From positions 1-64,000 of the forward strand of contig REDV01000059.1 of the NCBI GenBank assembly GCA_007695365.1: a stretch of 64,000 nt of DNA. Direction: 5' to 3'. This document shows positions 43,901 through 52,068 of the stretch, piece by piece. The position numbers and the translations under genes were made by a program. The DNA is from Cryomorphaceae bacterium. GTDB taxonomy: Bacteria; Bacteroidota; Bacteroidia; Flavobacteriales_D; SKUL01. Below the pieces are notes generated by a model. The model ran no database searches. It was given only the letters and a program-made list of their open reading frames with translations, and was not told where the DNA came from. Every line of letters begins with the position of its first letter. Position 1 is the stretch's first letter.

Positions 43901-45370
43901 AGTGTAAAAGTGGACTACCTCAATACCAGGTATTTTGTGGATGATAAGGTGGTGGTACGCCCCGACTTTATTGGTTTTAACTACATTCCCATCAGGGACG
44001 AGGAAGGCAATCCCGGTAGAATGATCGGTACGCTTTTTCATGAGAATTTCCGCGATTTTACCTACCACTTTTATGTAGAGATGGAGCGTTTTCTTTGTCT
44101 CAACACCACCATGTACGACAACGACCTGTTCTACGGAAAGGCATACGGAACGGGCACGGTAAACATCACCGGCTATGAAGACAATCTGGATATAGAGGTG
44201 AGCGCAACTTCCAAACCCGGTACCATGATTTTCCTTCCGCTCGGAGGCCCCAAGGAGGTAACCTTGGAGCGCTTTGTGAGCTTTGTAAGTGCCGATGGTA
44301 TAGTAGAGGCCCCCGCAGAACTCGACCTCACGGGTATCCGGCTGGTGATGGACATAGAAACCACACCCGATATGCTGGTAGAGCTTGTTTTTGACGAAAG
44401 CCTGGGCGATATGATGCGCGTGCGCGGAAGTGGTCCTATCAACATGGAAATCAGCAGCGACGGACAGTTCACCATGTTCGGGCGCTACGAAATAGAACAA
44501 GGGGAGTACCTTTTTACGTTGCAAAACATTATCAACAAACGTTTTAGTATTCAGCGTGGTAGTGTGATAGGGTGGTACGGAGATCCTTACAACGCAGATA
44601 TTGACCTGCGGGCAGTGTATAAACTCAGGGCTTCACTTGCCGATTTGATGGGTGAATTTGCCGAGGGATTTACCAGTCGGGTTCCGGTAAACCTTGTGCT
44701 CAAACTCACCAACAAGCTCATGAATCCTGATGTGGATTTCAGTGTAGAATTGCCTACTTCCGACGAGAGTATGCAAAACCTTGTAAACAGCGTGCTCAGC
44801 TCCGAAGAAGAAAAAAACAAACAGGCTTTTGCGCTTCTGGTTCTCAACAGGTTTTTACCTCCCTCAAACCGGGCGGCGGTAACGGCAGGAGGGCAGATGA
44901 ACATCGGCGCGGCCACCACCACCGAAATGATGTCGAATCAATTGAGCAACTGGTTGTCGCAAATTTCCGACGACTTTAACGTGGGGGTCAATTACCGCCC
45001 GGGCGATAACATCACCAACGAAGAACTTGCCGTGGCGCTCTCCACGCAATTGCTCAACGACCGTCTGCTGCTGAGCGGTAGTTTTGGTGTGGCCAACAGT
45101 CCGGCCAACGTTACAGCCGAAACCAACAACCAGGTAATCGGCGACTTTATGGCTGAGTACCTCATCACCGAGGACGGTAAACTAAGACTGAAAGTGTTCA
45201 GTGAATCAGCTGATTACAATATCCTTCAAACCTACCGTACGGGTTCAATGCAGGGGGCGGGTATTGCCTACCAGGAAGACTTCAACTCATTTGCAGATCT
45301 CGCCTGCAAACTCCGCAACATGCTTCGCAAAAGAGGCGATCGCGTGGTGTGCGATGATTTATATAGGTAG
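40910..45370 (+). CDS. tamB: TamB-like envelope translocation/assembly protein
   Basis: About 1,486 residues. An N-terminal membrane anchor (FFRILLWSAIGLLLLGYSLNVALRL) is followed by a long beta-helical AsmA/TamB-type body and the TamB domain at the C-terminus (FNVGVNYRPGDNITNEELAVAL, TGSMQGAGIAYQEDF). TamB-type proteins span the periplasm and carry lipids or help insert outer-membrane proteins. No ATG lies in frame before the anchor; a TTG at 40952 would delete half of it, so I place the start at an ATT at 40910 (another ATT at 40907), which is uncertain. No tamA gene adjoins it. The intergenic space after it holds the left copy of a repeat shared with 53.9 kb. Confidence 0.85.
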   Translation: MRTFFRILLWSAIGLLLLGYSLNVALRLPVVQTFVTAKVATWLGNQLGTRIEVQAVHFEFFDTFTLKGLYIEDQQGDTLLYTERLRLNLEILRFRTEVAEFDLIQFDRPVFYLEINEDSVGGTNLDFIVNYFRPAQPDTMDKPHWSLYTDDLRINDAHFRLRKRGADHKEFGMDFENLDVHDIQLRFEKVEWLADTLYADVQHITLKEQSGFVINELQGLLKLSSGGLEFQNLMLETPNSELKGELSFHHNNFRAYRQFVDSVRIRSRFEGSVLGFRDVSYFAPGLEGFRQQIGVDGRIRGSISNLKGTGMKIHLGDDSYFLGNCDLIGLPNVQSTYMNLDVRKVLLTYTDLQQIQIPPFKDLRYLTVPDEFKTLGTMRFNGQFTGFFNSFVAFGNLRTDIGNLGLDLGIEQPETAGEAAYSGLLVSDQFDFGRFFGMEDLGRVAANVEVKGSGFSLDNVNAEVRGKIDQLVFRDYSYEDISVGAQLERNLFNGKMSINDRNISLDFDGLIDLRADTAQLDFVSNIFHMDFGALNLLPLKQYSSLTTRLEVGIQAVNVNQFKGEATAISTLLCIGQEDDDEHEFDLGDVWLSSAREADRGRVLLQSAVADAEIVGKFQVQTLANSFLSVVHSALPALFENRDTPWEVAEQRFDYSVVVKDFSMVSDWLLPALGMNEGATFEGVYDSKRMFFQISSQIPELRTGGVRFKNFTFDAENNNGILVAEAAAEALPFSDSLHFEHLDLRLKAQQDQFDADFFFTDRASRGKQSHIPFSGEFLGPRTFHFDLDTVSVHLLDEHWISLESSSLDVDSTAFTFSQFRMHSDTRMVGIHGTVSEDMEQALAFEIVNLNIDIINRLTPENVPNFFGILNADGQMKGADEGRDINSTIDLSRFKIEDQEVGTLHVDARWNLQQALLDISGQMRFRDTETIAIEGTYNPQLEEDPLDVQFELDGLSLAILNSIIPGGVSDFTGGAHGKLKASGTFREPKFHGDLTLRDASVKVDYLNTRYFVDDKVVVRPDFIGFNYIPIRDEEGNPGRMIGTLFHENFRDFTYHFYVEMERFLCLNTTMYDNDLFYGKAYGTGTVNITGYEDNLDIEVSATSKPGTMIFLPLGGPKEVTLERFVSFVSADGIVEAPAELDLTGIRLVMDIETTPDMLVELVFDESLGDMMRVRGSGPINMEISSDGQFTMFGRYEIEQGEYLFTLQNIINKRFSIQRGSVIGWYGDPYNADIDLRAVYKLRASLADLMGEFAEGFTSRVPVNLVLKLTNKLMNPDVDFSVELPTSDESMQNLVNSVLSSEEEKNKQAFALLVLNRFLPPSNRAAVTAGGQMNIGAATTTEMMSNQLSNWLSQISDDFNVGVNYRPGDNITNEELAVALSTQLLNDRLLLSGSFGVANSPANVTAETNNQVIGDFMAEYLITEDGKLRLKVFSESADYNILQTYRTGSMQGAGIAYQEDFNSFADLACKLRNMLRKRGDRVVCDDLYR

Positions 45371-45407
45371 GAGAGAAGCCGTGAATGCTTCAATATACAT
45401 TACCCCA

Positions 45408-45492
45408 TCTCGTCATGGTTGCAAACCAGGACCAGGAAGGGTTAGAAGATGTGTGATCTAAAAATCACACTATAATGTGGTTTCACCTGTTT
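45408..45492 (+). repeat. Direct repeat A, left copy
   Basis: About 85 bp whose sequence recurs at 53850-53938 in the same orientation: CATCTCGTC, GCAAACCAG, AGGAAGG, then ATCACACT, TAATGTG and TTT. Several substitutions and short gaps separate the copies. The left copy contains the first HipB-type operator. Together with repeat B it frames the HipBST/subtilase segment. Confidence 0.7.
45466..45479. promoter_or_regulatory. Operator O1 of the hipBST operon
   Basis: CACACTATAATGTG is a 14-bp near-palindrome (one mismatched pair). It is repeated at 45527 and 45589 with 61 and 62 bp start-to-start spacing, about six helical turns, which allows cooperative binding on one DNA face. Assignment to HipB is inferred from position. 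Confidence 0.6.
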
Positions 45493-45526
45493 CACATCCC
45501 GTTTCAGAGCATATAGATCCATAAAT

Positions 45527-45540
45527 CACAATATAATGTG
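45527..45540. promoter_or_regulatory. Operator O2 of the hipBST operon
   Basis: CACAATATAATGTG, a near-palindrome of the same family as O1 and O3. It ends eight bases before the predicted -33 TTG of the hip promoter, so a bound repressor would touch the upstream edge of RNA polymerase. Confidence 0.6.
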
Positions 45541-45547
45541 TTTTTGC

Positions 45548-45578
45548 TTGTCGTTTTAGAGAACAAACCTTATTTTTG
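45548..45578 (+). promoter_or_regulatory. Predicted promoter of the hipBST operon
   Basis: TTG at 45548-45550, a 20-nt spacer and TATTTTTG at 45571-45578 fit the Bacteroidota consensus. The start site would be near 45585, about 13 nt before the hipB ATG. Operators O2 and O3 flank this promoter, the usual plan of an autoregulated toxin-antitoxin operon. Confidence 0.6.
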
Positions 45579-45588
45579 ACTCTAAAAC

Positions 45589-45602
45589 CACACTATAATG
45601 TT
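45589..45602. promoter_or_regulatory. Operator O3 of the hipBST operon, overlapping the hipB start codon
   Basis: CACACTATAATGTT includes the hipB ATG (45598-45600). It is one base from the O1 sequence and lies just downstream of the predicted transcription start, so occupancy would block initiation. Confidence 0.6.
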
Positions 45603-45810
45603 AGTTGGAGTTCTTGGTGAAACAATCAAAAAAAGACGGAAGGAGTTGAGCATAACTCAACCTCACCTGGCAGAACTGGCAAATGTCAGTACAAACACGC
45701 TTTATAAATTAGAAAGAGGACAAGGTAATCCTTCGTTAGATGTGTTGAACAAATTGGCTGAAGTGTTGGGAATGGAGCTAACCCTTGAGGTGAAAAAGCT
45801 GTCCCGGTAA
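45598..45810 (+). CDS. hipB: HipB-like antitoxin, XRE-family HTH regulator
   Basis: 70 residues, essentially one XRE helix-turn-helix: GETIKKRRKELSITQPHLAELANVSTNTLYKLERGQGNPSLDVLNKLAEVLGMEL. It should bind the three near-palindromic operators upstream (45466, 45527, 45589), the last of which overlaps its own start codon, and repress the operon. It is first in the order HTH, HipA N-terminal domain, kinase, the order described for the tripartite HipBST toxin-antitoxin of enteropathogenic E. coli. A 22-bp gap separates it from hipS. No extra C-terminal tail of the type that plugs HipA in E. coli K-12 is visible. Confidence 0.88.
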   Translation: MLVGVLGETIKKRRKELSITQPHLAELANVSTNTLYKLERGQGNPSLDVLNKLAEVLGMELTLEVKKLSR

Positions 45811-45832
45811 TTTCGGAAGAAATATTGAGTAA

Positions 45833-46162
45833 ATGAGAGTAATGGAAATATATCGCAACGGCACACTGGCCGGAACTCTGACAGAAGAGAACCGAAAGCA
45901 TTATATTTTCAGATATGATGATCAATATTTCAACGATTTAAGTAAGCCACCGATCAGTTTGACATTACCCAAAACGTATCAGGAATATAGCAGCAATTAT
46001 TTGTTTCCCGTTTTCTTCAATATGCTGAGTGAAGGAGTGAACAGGAAATTTCAAAGCACACATTTAAAAATAGACGAGGATGATCATTTTGGTTTACTGG
46101 GAGCAACAGCACAATTTGACACAATTGGAGCAATAACCGTAAAACCAATAACGGTAAGATGA
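45833..46162 (+). CDS. hipS: HipS-like protein (separate HipA N-terminal subdomain)
   Basis: 109 residues matching the N-terminal subdomain of HipA: EIYRNGTLAGTL, then PPISLTLPKTYQEYSSNYLFPVFFNMLSEGVNRKF and DHFGLLGATAQFDTIGAITVKP. In the HipBST systems this piece is a separate gene and acts as the antitoxin against the HipT kinase, while HipB mainly regulates and strengthens binding. The ATG at 45833 is preferred; ATG 45842 is close behind. It overlaps hipT by four bases (ATGA), which keeps antitoxin and toxin synthesis coupled. Confidence 0.85.
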   Translation: MRVMEIYRNGTLAGTLTEENRKHYIFRYDDQYFNDLSKPPISLTLPKTYQEYSSNYLFPVFFNMLSEGVNRKFQSTHLKIDEDDHFGLLGATAQFDTIGAITVKPITVR

Positions 46163-47187
46163 ACTTAACTGAATTAAAATATTGCCCGGGAACATTGGCA
46201 GAAGGTTTTTCTACTTATAGCCCGGGCTGCTTCCGGAATTTGTTCAGCGGCAAGAGGGTTAATCATGTTTTGCCCTATGAGCAGCCCCGGCAAAGCGAAG
46301 AAGTTGCAGAACAATTCATGGAAAATCGCAAACGCATATCCATATCCGGGGTTCAAGAAAAATTGAGCTTTCTTTTAGAGAAAAATGTATTGCGATTAAC
46401 AAGGGAAGGAGAACAGGGAACATATATCCTTAAGCCGATACCAGTTGATTTAAAAAAAGTTGATCAGGTGCCGGCCAACGAGCATCTTACCATGCAAATA
46501 GCCAAACAAGTGTACGGTCTGAATACGGCAGAAAACGCTATGATTTTTTTTAGAAATGGTACACCTGCCTACATTACCAAAAGATTTGACGTTAAAGAAA
46601 ACACCGGTCTGCCAAACGGACAGGGAGATAAGTGGGGCAAAGAAGATTTTGCAACACTTGCAGGAAGAACAAAAGACAATGCAGGTACAAACTTCAAATA
46701 TGAATACAGCTATGAAGAGGTAGGTCAGCTGATCCGGCAATTTGTTCCGGCATGGCGCGTAGAAATAGAAAAGTATTTCTCGTTGGTTGTTTTCAATTAC
46801 CTGTTCTCAAACGGAGACGCTCATTTAAAGAACTTTTCTCTTCTTGAATCACCAAGCGGAGATTATCTGTTGAGTCCTGCTTATGATTTGGTTAATACAA
46901 AACTTCATGTGGACGATACAGATTTTGCATTAGAAAAAGGACTGTTTGCAGACAAATTTAAAAGTGACCAGTACAAAAAAAGCGGTCATCCTTCTAAAGC
47001 AGACTTCGTGGAATTTGCACTGAGAATTGGAGTTGCAGAAAGCAGGGTTGAGAAGCTATTAAATCCTTTTTTAGAAAAGCAAGATTTTGTCGAAATACTC
47101 ATCAGTCGTTCTTTTTTAGCTGAGGCCAACAAGAGAGGGTACTTGCTTATGTATAACACAAAAAGAAATTATTTAATCGCCCAATGA
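46159..47187 (+). CDS. hipT: HipT-like Ser/Thr kinase toxin
   Basis: 342 residues: the kinase core of HipA without its N-terminal subdomain. The Gly-rich loop reads RISISGVQEK, so it has Ser61-Ile-Ser63, the SIS motif by which HipT is distinguished from HipA. Later elements are the ATP-contact Lys in TYILKPIP (about 92), the catalytic loop FSNGDAHLKN (Asp220, Asn225) and the metal-binding PAYDL (Asp243). Known HipA/HipT toxins phosphorylate aminoacyl-tRNA synthetases (GltX for HipA, TrpS for HipT) and stop growth; the target here is unknown. All catalytic residues are intact. The 3' end is followed within 15 bp by a fragment of ribBA (repeat B). Confidence 0.88.
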   Translation: MNLTELKYCPGTLAEGFSTYSPGCFRNLFSGKRVNHVLPYEQPRQSEEVAEQFMENRKRISISGVQEKLSFLLEKNVLRLTREGEQGTYILKPIPVDLKKVDQVPANEHLTMQIAKQVYGLNTAENAMIFFRNGTPAYITKRFDVKENTGLPNGQGDKWGKEDFATLAGRTKDNAGTNFKYEYSYEEVGQLIRQFVPAWRVEIEKYFSLVVFNYLFSNGDAHLKNFSLLESPSGDYLLSPAYDLVNTKLHVDDTDFALEKGLFADKFKSDQYKKSGHPSKADFVEFALRIGVAESRVEKLLNPFLEKQDFVEILISRSFLAEANKRGYLLMYNTKRNYLIAQ

Positions 47188-47201
47188 GATTGAACCGCCA
47201 A

Positions 47202-47252
47202 CACGGCTCAACGCTCACGATTACCTTCGTCAAAAAAACGGAGTGAGTGGCC
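47202..47252. repeat. Direct repeat B, left copy: fragment of the ribBA 3' end
   Basis: About 51 bp matching 53998-54048, including a perfect 29-bp core at 47224-47252. In the right copy this sequence is the last codons of ribBA. Read on the minus strand, the left copy would end a RibBA-like protein as [10 protein letters not shown] followed by NRER and a stop. Homology stops just past the core, so this is a displaced gene-end fragment. Confidence 0.8.
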
Positions 47253-47401
47253 ACTAACCCTGAGCAGTGAACTGTGCATTGGGTTGATTCTAAAGTGTTA
47301 AAAATTTGGATTTAAAAAATATTCTTTTCAACTTGATACCCCTTTACGGAGGCGTTCCTCTTTTAACCAACAGTATGTCAACCAACTAAACACTAATTGC
47401 C

Positions 47402-47518
47402 ATGATGAATCCATTTCAAACTTACGGTCATCTTACCGATTTATCTGCTCAGTTTTGTGTCAGCGAAACTTCATTTTTCCAAAGATATCTGCTAACAGGG
47501 GGGGGCACAGGAAGTTAA
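47402..47518 (+). other. ATG-started leader frame before the subtilase, ends just past the 8-G tract
   Basis: A 38-codon frame starts MMNPFQTYGHLTDL and ends in TAA at 47516, ten bases after an eight-G run at 47498-47505. One extra G would join it to the subtilase frame and give that protein an ATG start. It may therefore be the true N-terminus of a phase-variable gene rather than a separate peptide. Confidence 0.4.
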
Positions 47519-50500
47519 TCTTTACTGTCTGTCTTTCGCTACTTTGCGGTATGGTTCAACTTCAAGCTCAATCACAGGTTTTTATTTCCGAAAAATGGAG
47601 TGGCATAGGAGGTGTAACTGAGGTGTTTCACCACAATGTAACCGCAACAGATGGCCAAAAGAACATCTACATTGCAGGTTCTACCATAAATGATTTTGGC
47701 AACCACGATATCATTCTCCAGAAGTTTGACCGCGAAGGAGATTTGTTGTGGCAGCAAACCTACAACGGTCAGGCCAATTTAGACGATATGGCCGCTGATG
47801 TTTTTGTTGACAGTGCTAACAACGTATATATTACAGGAACCAGCACTGAAAGCCTGCAAGCGGGTTATGATTTATGTGTGCTGAAATACAGCAGCCAGGG
47901 AGCACTCCTTTGGAGTTATTTTTACGACAACGGCGCCTCACCCTTGCCAATGGATGCGGGTACGGCAATTATAGGCGATAATGACGGGAGCATATTTGTA
48001 ACCGGCGGAAGTATGGGCAACAATACGATGTCAGATTTTGTGACCATCCGGCTAAACGCTGGCAACGGCAATGAAGTTTGGGTGGAGCGCTACGATTATG
48101 ACGGCTTGAATGATCTGGCCGCCAAAATAGCCCTTACCGATGGTAAAGTGGTTGTGGCAGGGGCGAGCCAGATTTCTGCCTCACCCGATAGTTGGGAACT
48201 CGCCACATTAACCTATGCCATATCTGATGGTGAATGGCTTGCTGAGCAGCGCACCACGGGTAGCGCAACCGACGGAGTAGATGAAATCAGTGACATCACA
48301 TTGGACGATGATTTTATTTATCTGGCTGGTGCGGTGTACAACAGCGGAAATGATTTCGATATTCGTGTTTACAAGCTCGATGAAGAGCTGAACATCGTTT
48401 GGGAAGTTGACTTTGACGGATACCAGGGCGTGGATAAGGCCCGGGGAATAAAAGTAGATGCCGATGGCTTTGTTTATGTTGCCGGGTTTGTTACCAGCCC
48501 CACCGAAGGAAGAAACTACATCACACTGAAGTACGACTCCGCCGGAAATCTGAAATGGAGCCGTGAGTACAACGGCCAGTCCAATGCGGATGATGAAGCT
48601 GTGCAACTGGTCATAGACGAGCACGACAGAATATTTGTGACTGGCAAGCTTCAGAACAGCAACTACACAGACTTTGTGACCGTCGGTTATTACAGCAATG
48701 GCGATCCCTTTGGGCAAGCAATATTTTACAGCCCCAATGGCCTGAATGACCGCCCCTCATCAATAACCATCGATTTAGACGGCGACCTGATTGTAACCGG
48801 CCAGTGCGAGCAACCCTCGGGAGGCATGCGTACCTATACCGTAAAGTACCGGGTGTATGATAAACCCATTGTGCCGGTAATGATTGATAGCGTGGTATCT
48901 CACAACGCGAATGAGTTGTTGATTCGTTTTGACCGTTCTTCAATGAAGTATGAAGCTGTAGACAATCGAAGCTTTGTGGCAGGCGCATTAAGTGAATTCG
49001 TAAGGCCGCAAGTTATAGCCAGTATGAACAATCAGGTTGCCGGAGTTGATTTCAAGAAAGTGCAAGCATTTAAGGTATTTAGACGAATGACCAGAAGTGA
49101 TAGTTTATCTCTAACTCGATTGGGGGATACTTTGCGTCTTGATGACTATTGGGCAACATTATCTATCTTTCTTCCTGAATACGTTGATTTGGAAAATGTA
49201 TTGGATAGTTTAACTACTTTGTATCCAAATGTTCGTTTTTCATGTTTAAATGAATTTTATGCTAAACATGCGATTCCGAATGACGAGCTCGTTGGATCAG
49301 ATGAGCAAGCGAGTTTGCTAACAACAAGCAATTTTCCCAATGCGCATATTAATTTGCTTCCTGCCTGGAATGTTTCTACTGGTTCCTGGTCATACTTTGC
49401 ACCGAAAGTTGGTGTTTATGATACTCCTGTTTATTGGGCCCATGAGGACTTTGGGAATGGAAGCTTTGAGGGATCTAAGATTAAAGGCGGTTATGACGCG
49501 AATACAGATATTCATATATCAAATATTTTCACTCCACATGATAGTCACGGAACTTCGGTGGCGGGTGTAATAGGTGCACTTCGGAACAATGGCAAAGGAA
49601 TAGCGGGGATTGCTGGCGGAGATGTGGATGGCATCGGTTCAACTGGCGCAGATTTATATTCGTTTGGTATTTTTAGCTCAAGCTTAGTTTCAGTAAGCAA
49701 TCAATCAGGGTTCGTGGGTGTCGCTTCAGTCGCAAGTGCTATTCAAGAGGGAGCAATTATGACGCCAGAAGGGAGTTACGGTTATGGTCTAGAGCTTCAG
49801 AATCATAGTTGGAGTGGGGTTGCTCCAAATCCTCTAATCAGAGAAGCAATTGAATTGGCCTGGAGGAATGATTGTGCAATAGTTGCTTCAAGAGGTAATG
49901 ATGGAACTACCCAACTGCTTTATCCGGCCTGCTATGACGATGCTCACGTCATGAGCGTGATTGCTAGTGGTAACGACGGTGAATGGAAGTTTGGACTAAG
50001 CAACGGAATAGAGGATTGGAGCTCAAATTATGGTGGTGATGCGGATTTTATGGCACCAGGCTCTGCCGACGTTGTTTCATCAACTATTTTCTCTGAAGAG
50101 CCCTATAGTTTTCCTCAGTCAAATTGTACATCTGATTTATATCCGGATTATCAATGTTTTCCTGGCACTTCGGCAAGTGCAGCGCATGTATCCGGCGTTG
50201 CAGCCTTGATGATGGCTGCCCACAACATCCACAATGGAGCTCCAAGCAATCTGGCACCGGAGGATATTGAGAAAATTCTTGAGAAAACGGCAAATGGCTC
50301 TGGTAACTATACCCAAGAGCAAGGTTGGGGTTTAATCAATGCGGGAGATGCTTTGAACGCAGTCAATCATCCCGAATATTACATTATTCATCCTCAATTA
50401 ACAGATATACAAGAGTCAGTAGTCACTGATGTCTCTGTTGTTTTAGCGGTCAGCTCTCACGGACTTGCAGCTGGTTCTTACATAGCAGATAAACATCACA

Positions 50501-51063
50501 TACAATTGACTTATCAGGTAACGTTGCCTGGTAATCATGAAATTATTGACTGGTGGCCGTTAGAAAGTAAGACATTTAAAGGTGTAGGTCCCGGTAATCC
50601 TATCAGCGGTGATCCTTGGATGTTAGTGAACTCTTCGGTTGATCTCGGCTCTAATACAGCTACGATTAATGTAGAAACCTATGCGTGGTGGGTAAAGCAG
50701 CAACAGGTAACTCAGCAGACCATTTATCAGGCTATTCCCAGTTTTTTTAATGTTGGGTACGGATATTCCTTGCACGTCAAAAACAATAGTATTACATCTG
50801 AGCGCCCGATTGAAGACTACAAATTGAAAGTATATCCTAATCCCGCATCCAATTTTTTGTTTATTAATTTGGAAGTTGAGGCAATGGGTGATACAAAATT
50901 TTCTGTGTTTGATGCAATTGGTAATTCCGTTTTGGATGGTGTTTATTCAAGAAATAGTTCCGGGGTAGTAACTATCGATATTTCCAAATTGCCGAGTGGG
51001 TTGTACGTGTGTAAGTTGCAGTCGGGTGAACAAATGTTCACTTCAAAATTTATTGTTCAATAA
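47455..51063 (+). CDS. Surface subtilase (S8) with SBBP beta-propeller repeats and T9SS type A domain
   Basis: 1,202 residues in the frame as written, started at TTG 47455 for want of an ATG. A signal peptide (HRKLIFTVCLSLLCGMVQLQAQ) is followed by SBBP-type propeller repeats (ITGTSTESLQAGYDLCVLKYSSQGALLWSYFY and similar). The S8 protease domain has the triad Asp656 (VGVYDTP), His698 (HDSHGTSVAGV) and Ser906 (FPGTSASAAHVSG), plus the oxyanion Asn in ASRGNDG. The end (LKVYPNPASNFLFINLEV to SKFIVQ) is a T9SS sorting domain. An 8-G tract in the 5' coding region and a change to AT-richer DNA from about 48.9 kb are notable. The next gene overlaps its stop as TAATG. Confidence 0.85.
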   Translation: MCQRNFIFPKISANRGGHRKLIFTVCLSLLCGMVQLQAQSQVFISEKWSGIGGVTEVFHHNVTATDGQKNIYIAGSTINDFGNHDIILQKFDREGDLLWQQTYNGQANLDDMAADVFVDSANNVYITGTSTESLQAGYDLCVLKYSSQGALLWSYFYDNGASPLPMDAGTAIIGDNDGSIFVTGGSMGNNTMSDFVTIRLNAGNGNEVWVERYDYDGLNDLAAKIALTDGKVVVAGASQISASPDSWELATLTYAISDGEWLAEQRTTGSATDGVDEISDITLDDDFIYLAGAVYNSGNDFDIRVYKLDEELNIVWEVDFDGYQGVDKARGIKVDADGFVYVAGFVTSPTEGRNYITLKYDSAGNLKWSREYNGQSNADDEAVQLVIDEHDRIFVTGKLQNSNYTDFVTVGYYSNGDPFGQAIFYSPNGLNDRPSSITIDLDGDLIVTGQCEQPSGGMRTYTVKYRVYDKPIVPVMIDSVVSHNANELLIRFDRSSMKYEAVDNRSFVAGALSEFVRPQVIASMNNQVAGVDFKKVQAFKVFRRMTRSDSLSLTRLGDTLRLDDYWATLSIFLPEYVDLENVLDSLTTLYPNVRFSCLNEFYAKHAIPNDELVGSDEQASLLTTSNFPNAHINLLPAWNVSTGSWSYFAPKVGVYDTPVYWAHEDFGNGSFEGSKIKGGYDANTDIHISNIFTPHDSHGTSVAGVIGALRNNGKGIAGIAGGDVDGIGSTGADLYSFGIFSSSLVSVSNQSGFVGVASVASAIQEGAIMTPEGSYGYGLELQNHSWSGVAPNPLIREAIELAWRNDCAIVASRGNDGTTQLLYPACYDDAHVMSVIASGNDGEWKFGLSNGIEDWSSNYGGDADFMAPGSADVVSSTIFSEEPYSFPQSNCTSDLYPDYQCFPGTSASAAHVSGVAALMMAAHNIHNGAPSNLAPEDIEKILEKTANGSGNYTQEQGWGLINAGDALNAVNHPEYYIIHPQLTDIQESVVTDVSVVLAVSSHGLAAGSYIADKHHIQLTYQVTLPGNHEIIDWWPLESKTFKGVGPGNPISGDPWMLVNSSVDLGSNTATINVETYAWWVKQQQVTQQTIYQAIPSFFNVGYGYSLHVKNNSITSERPIEDYKLKVYPNPASNFLFINLEVEAMGDTKFSVFDAIGNSVLDGVYSRNSSGVVTIDISKLPSGLYVCKLQSGEQMFTSKFIVQ

Positions 51064-52049
51064 TGAAGCCCAGTAAGCTTATGCCTCGTTACTTGCTCAT
51101 CTTGACAACCGTGCTCATATTTGCGATTTCCACGACATCATGCAGGAAAGACCATTCTTTGGTGCAAGATGATGATGAATTGAAACCTAATCAATGTGTA
51201 CCTCTTCCACCGGAATACCATGACGTGATTGGCTGGATGACCTTTCAGTCTGAGTTGCCTCGCCAATTGAGACCTTGCTTCAACCCGATGAATAGCAATG
51301 AGATTGTTTTTCAGGAAGATTTAGAATCCGGTACATCGGGTATCTATAAATTCAACTTAATTACCAAAGAGAAAATTTTTCTCACGGAAGGCCCATTGGT
51401 TAGTCAGCCGAGTTGGGGGGTAAATGATTGGCTTCTTCTTGTGTTCAACGACTTCAATGTATGGAGAATCAGGTCGGATGGCACTGGTTTGGAGCGAATT
51501 ACCGAAGGAGGTGGATTTTACTCACCGAAATGGAATGTGAACGGAACCGGATTTGTGACTAATTTGCCTTTTCAGCCCAATTTTTCCCTTGTGCACGATA
51601 TCAATGGTGAGATTATCGATACCTTGTTATTCGATGTTCGCCACAGCTACACTCTGGAAAAAGACCCATACATTGTTGTGCACCACCAAAGCCTGTACAG
51701 GGTGTATGACCGCTCAGCGAATAATATTGTTTCAGAGTATCAATTTCAATCATTTTGGGGTGGAGGAGGTGCTGGCTCTGTATTTTGGAAAGATGATTAC
51801 AGCTTGATTTTTAGCAATCCTGACGGGATACATAGTACTGACTTTGGGTATCAGCAGTTATGTAGACTGGTTGATGCCTGCAATTCAGTTTCATATTCGC
51901 ATGGCGATATTAACAACGAAAAAACGCAAATGATATGGTCGCGCACTCAACGCGAGTTCATTGGTTCTGCTACAGTCAGAATTACAACAAGACTTCAACT
52001 TATGGATGTAAGCGGTAATGTGCTGATGGCTGATGTGCTTGAGGAATAG
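51063..52049 (+). CDS. TolB/PD40-like lipoprotein (paralogue 1)
   Basis: 328 residues. Lipoprotein signal peptide with Cys27 in ISTTSCRKDHS. The mature part has beta-propeller-like blades (RPCFNPMNSNEIVFQED, SQPSWGVNDWLLLVF, VWRIRSDGTGLERI, YSPKWNVNGTGFVT), a pattern shared with the proteins encoded at 52160 and 53232. It shares one base with the subtilase stop (TAATG), so it is translated from the same message. A role as a surface partner or inhibitor of the subtilase is possible but not shown. Confidence 0.75.
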   Translation: MKPSKLMPRYLLILTTVLIFAISTTSCRKDHSLVQDDDELKPNQCVPLPPEYHDVIGWMTFQSELPRQLRPCFNPMNSNEIVFQEDLESGTSGIYKFNLITKEKIFLTEGPLVSQPSWGVNDWLLLVFNDFNVWRIRSDGTGLERITEGGGFYSPKWNVNGTGFVTNLPFQPNFSLVHDINGEIIDTLLFDVRHSYTLEKDPYIVVHHQSLYRVYDRSANNIVSEYQFQSFWGGGGAGSVFWKDDYSLIFSNPDGIHSTDFGYQQLCRLVDACNSVSYSHGDINNEKTQMIWSRTQREFIGSATVRITTRLQLMDVSGNVLMADVLEE

Positions 52050-52068
52050 CGGGAGTAAATACTTTGTA

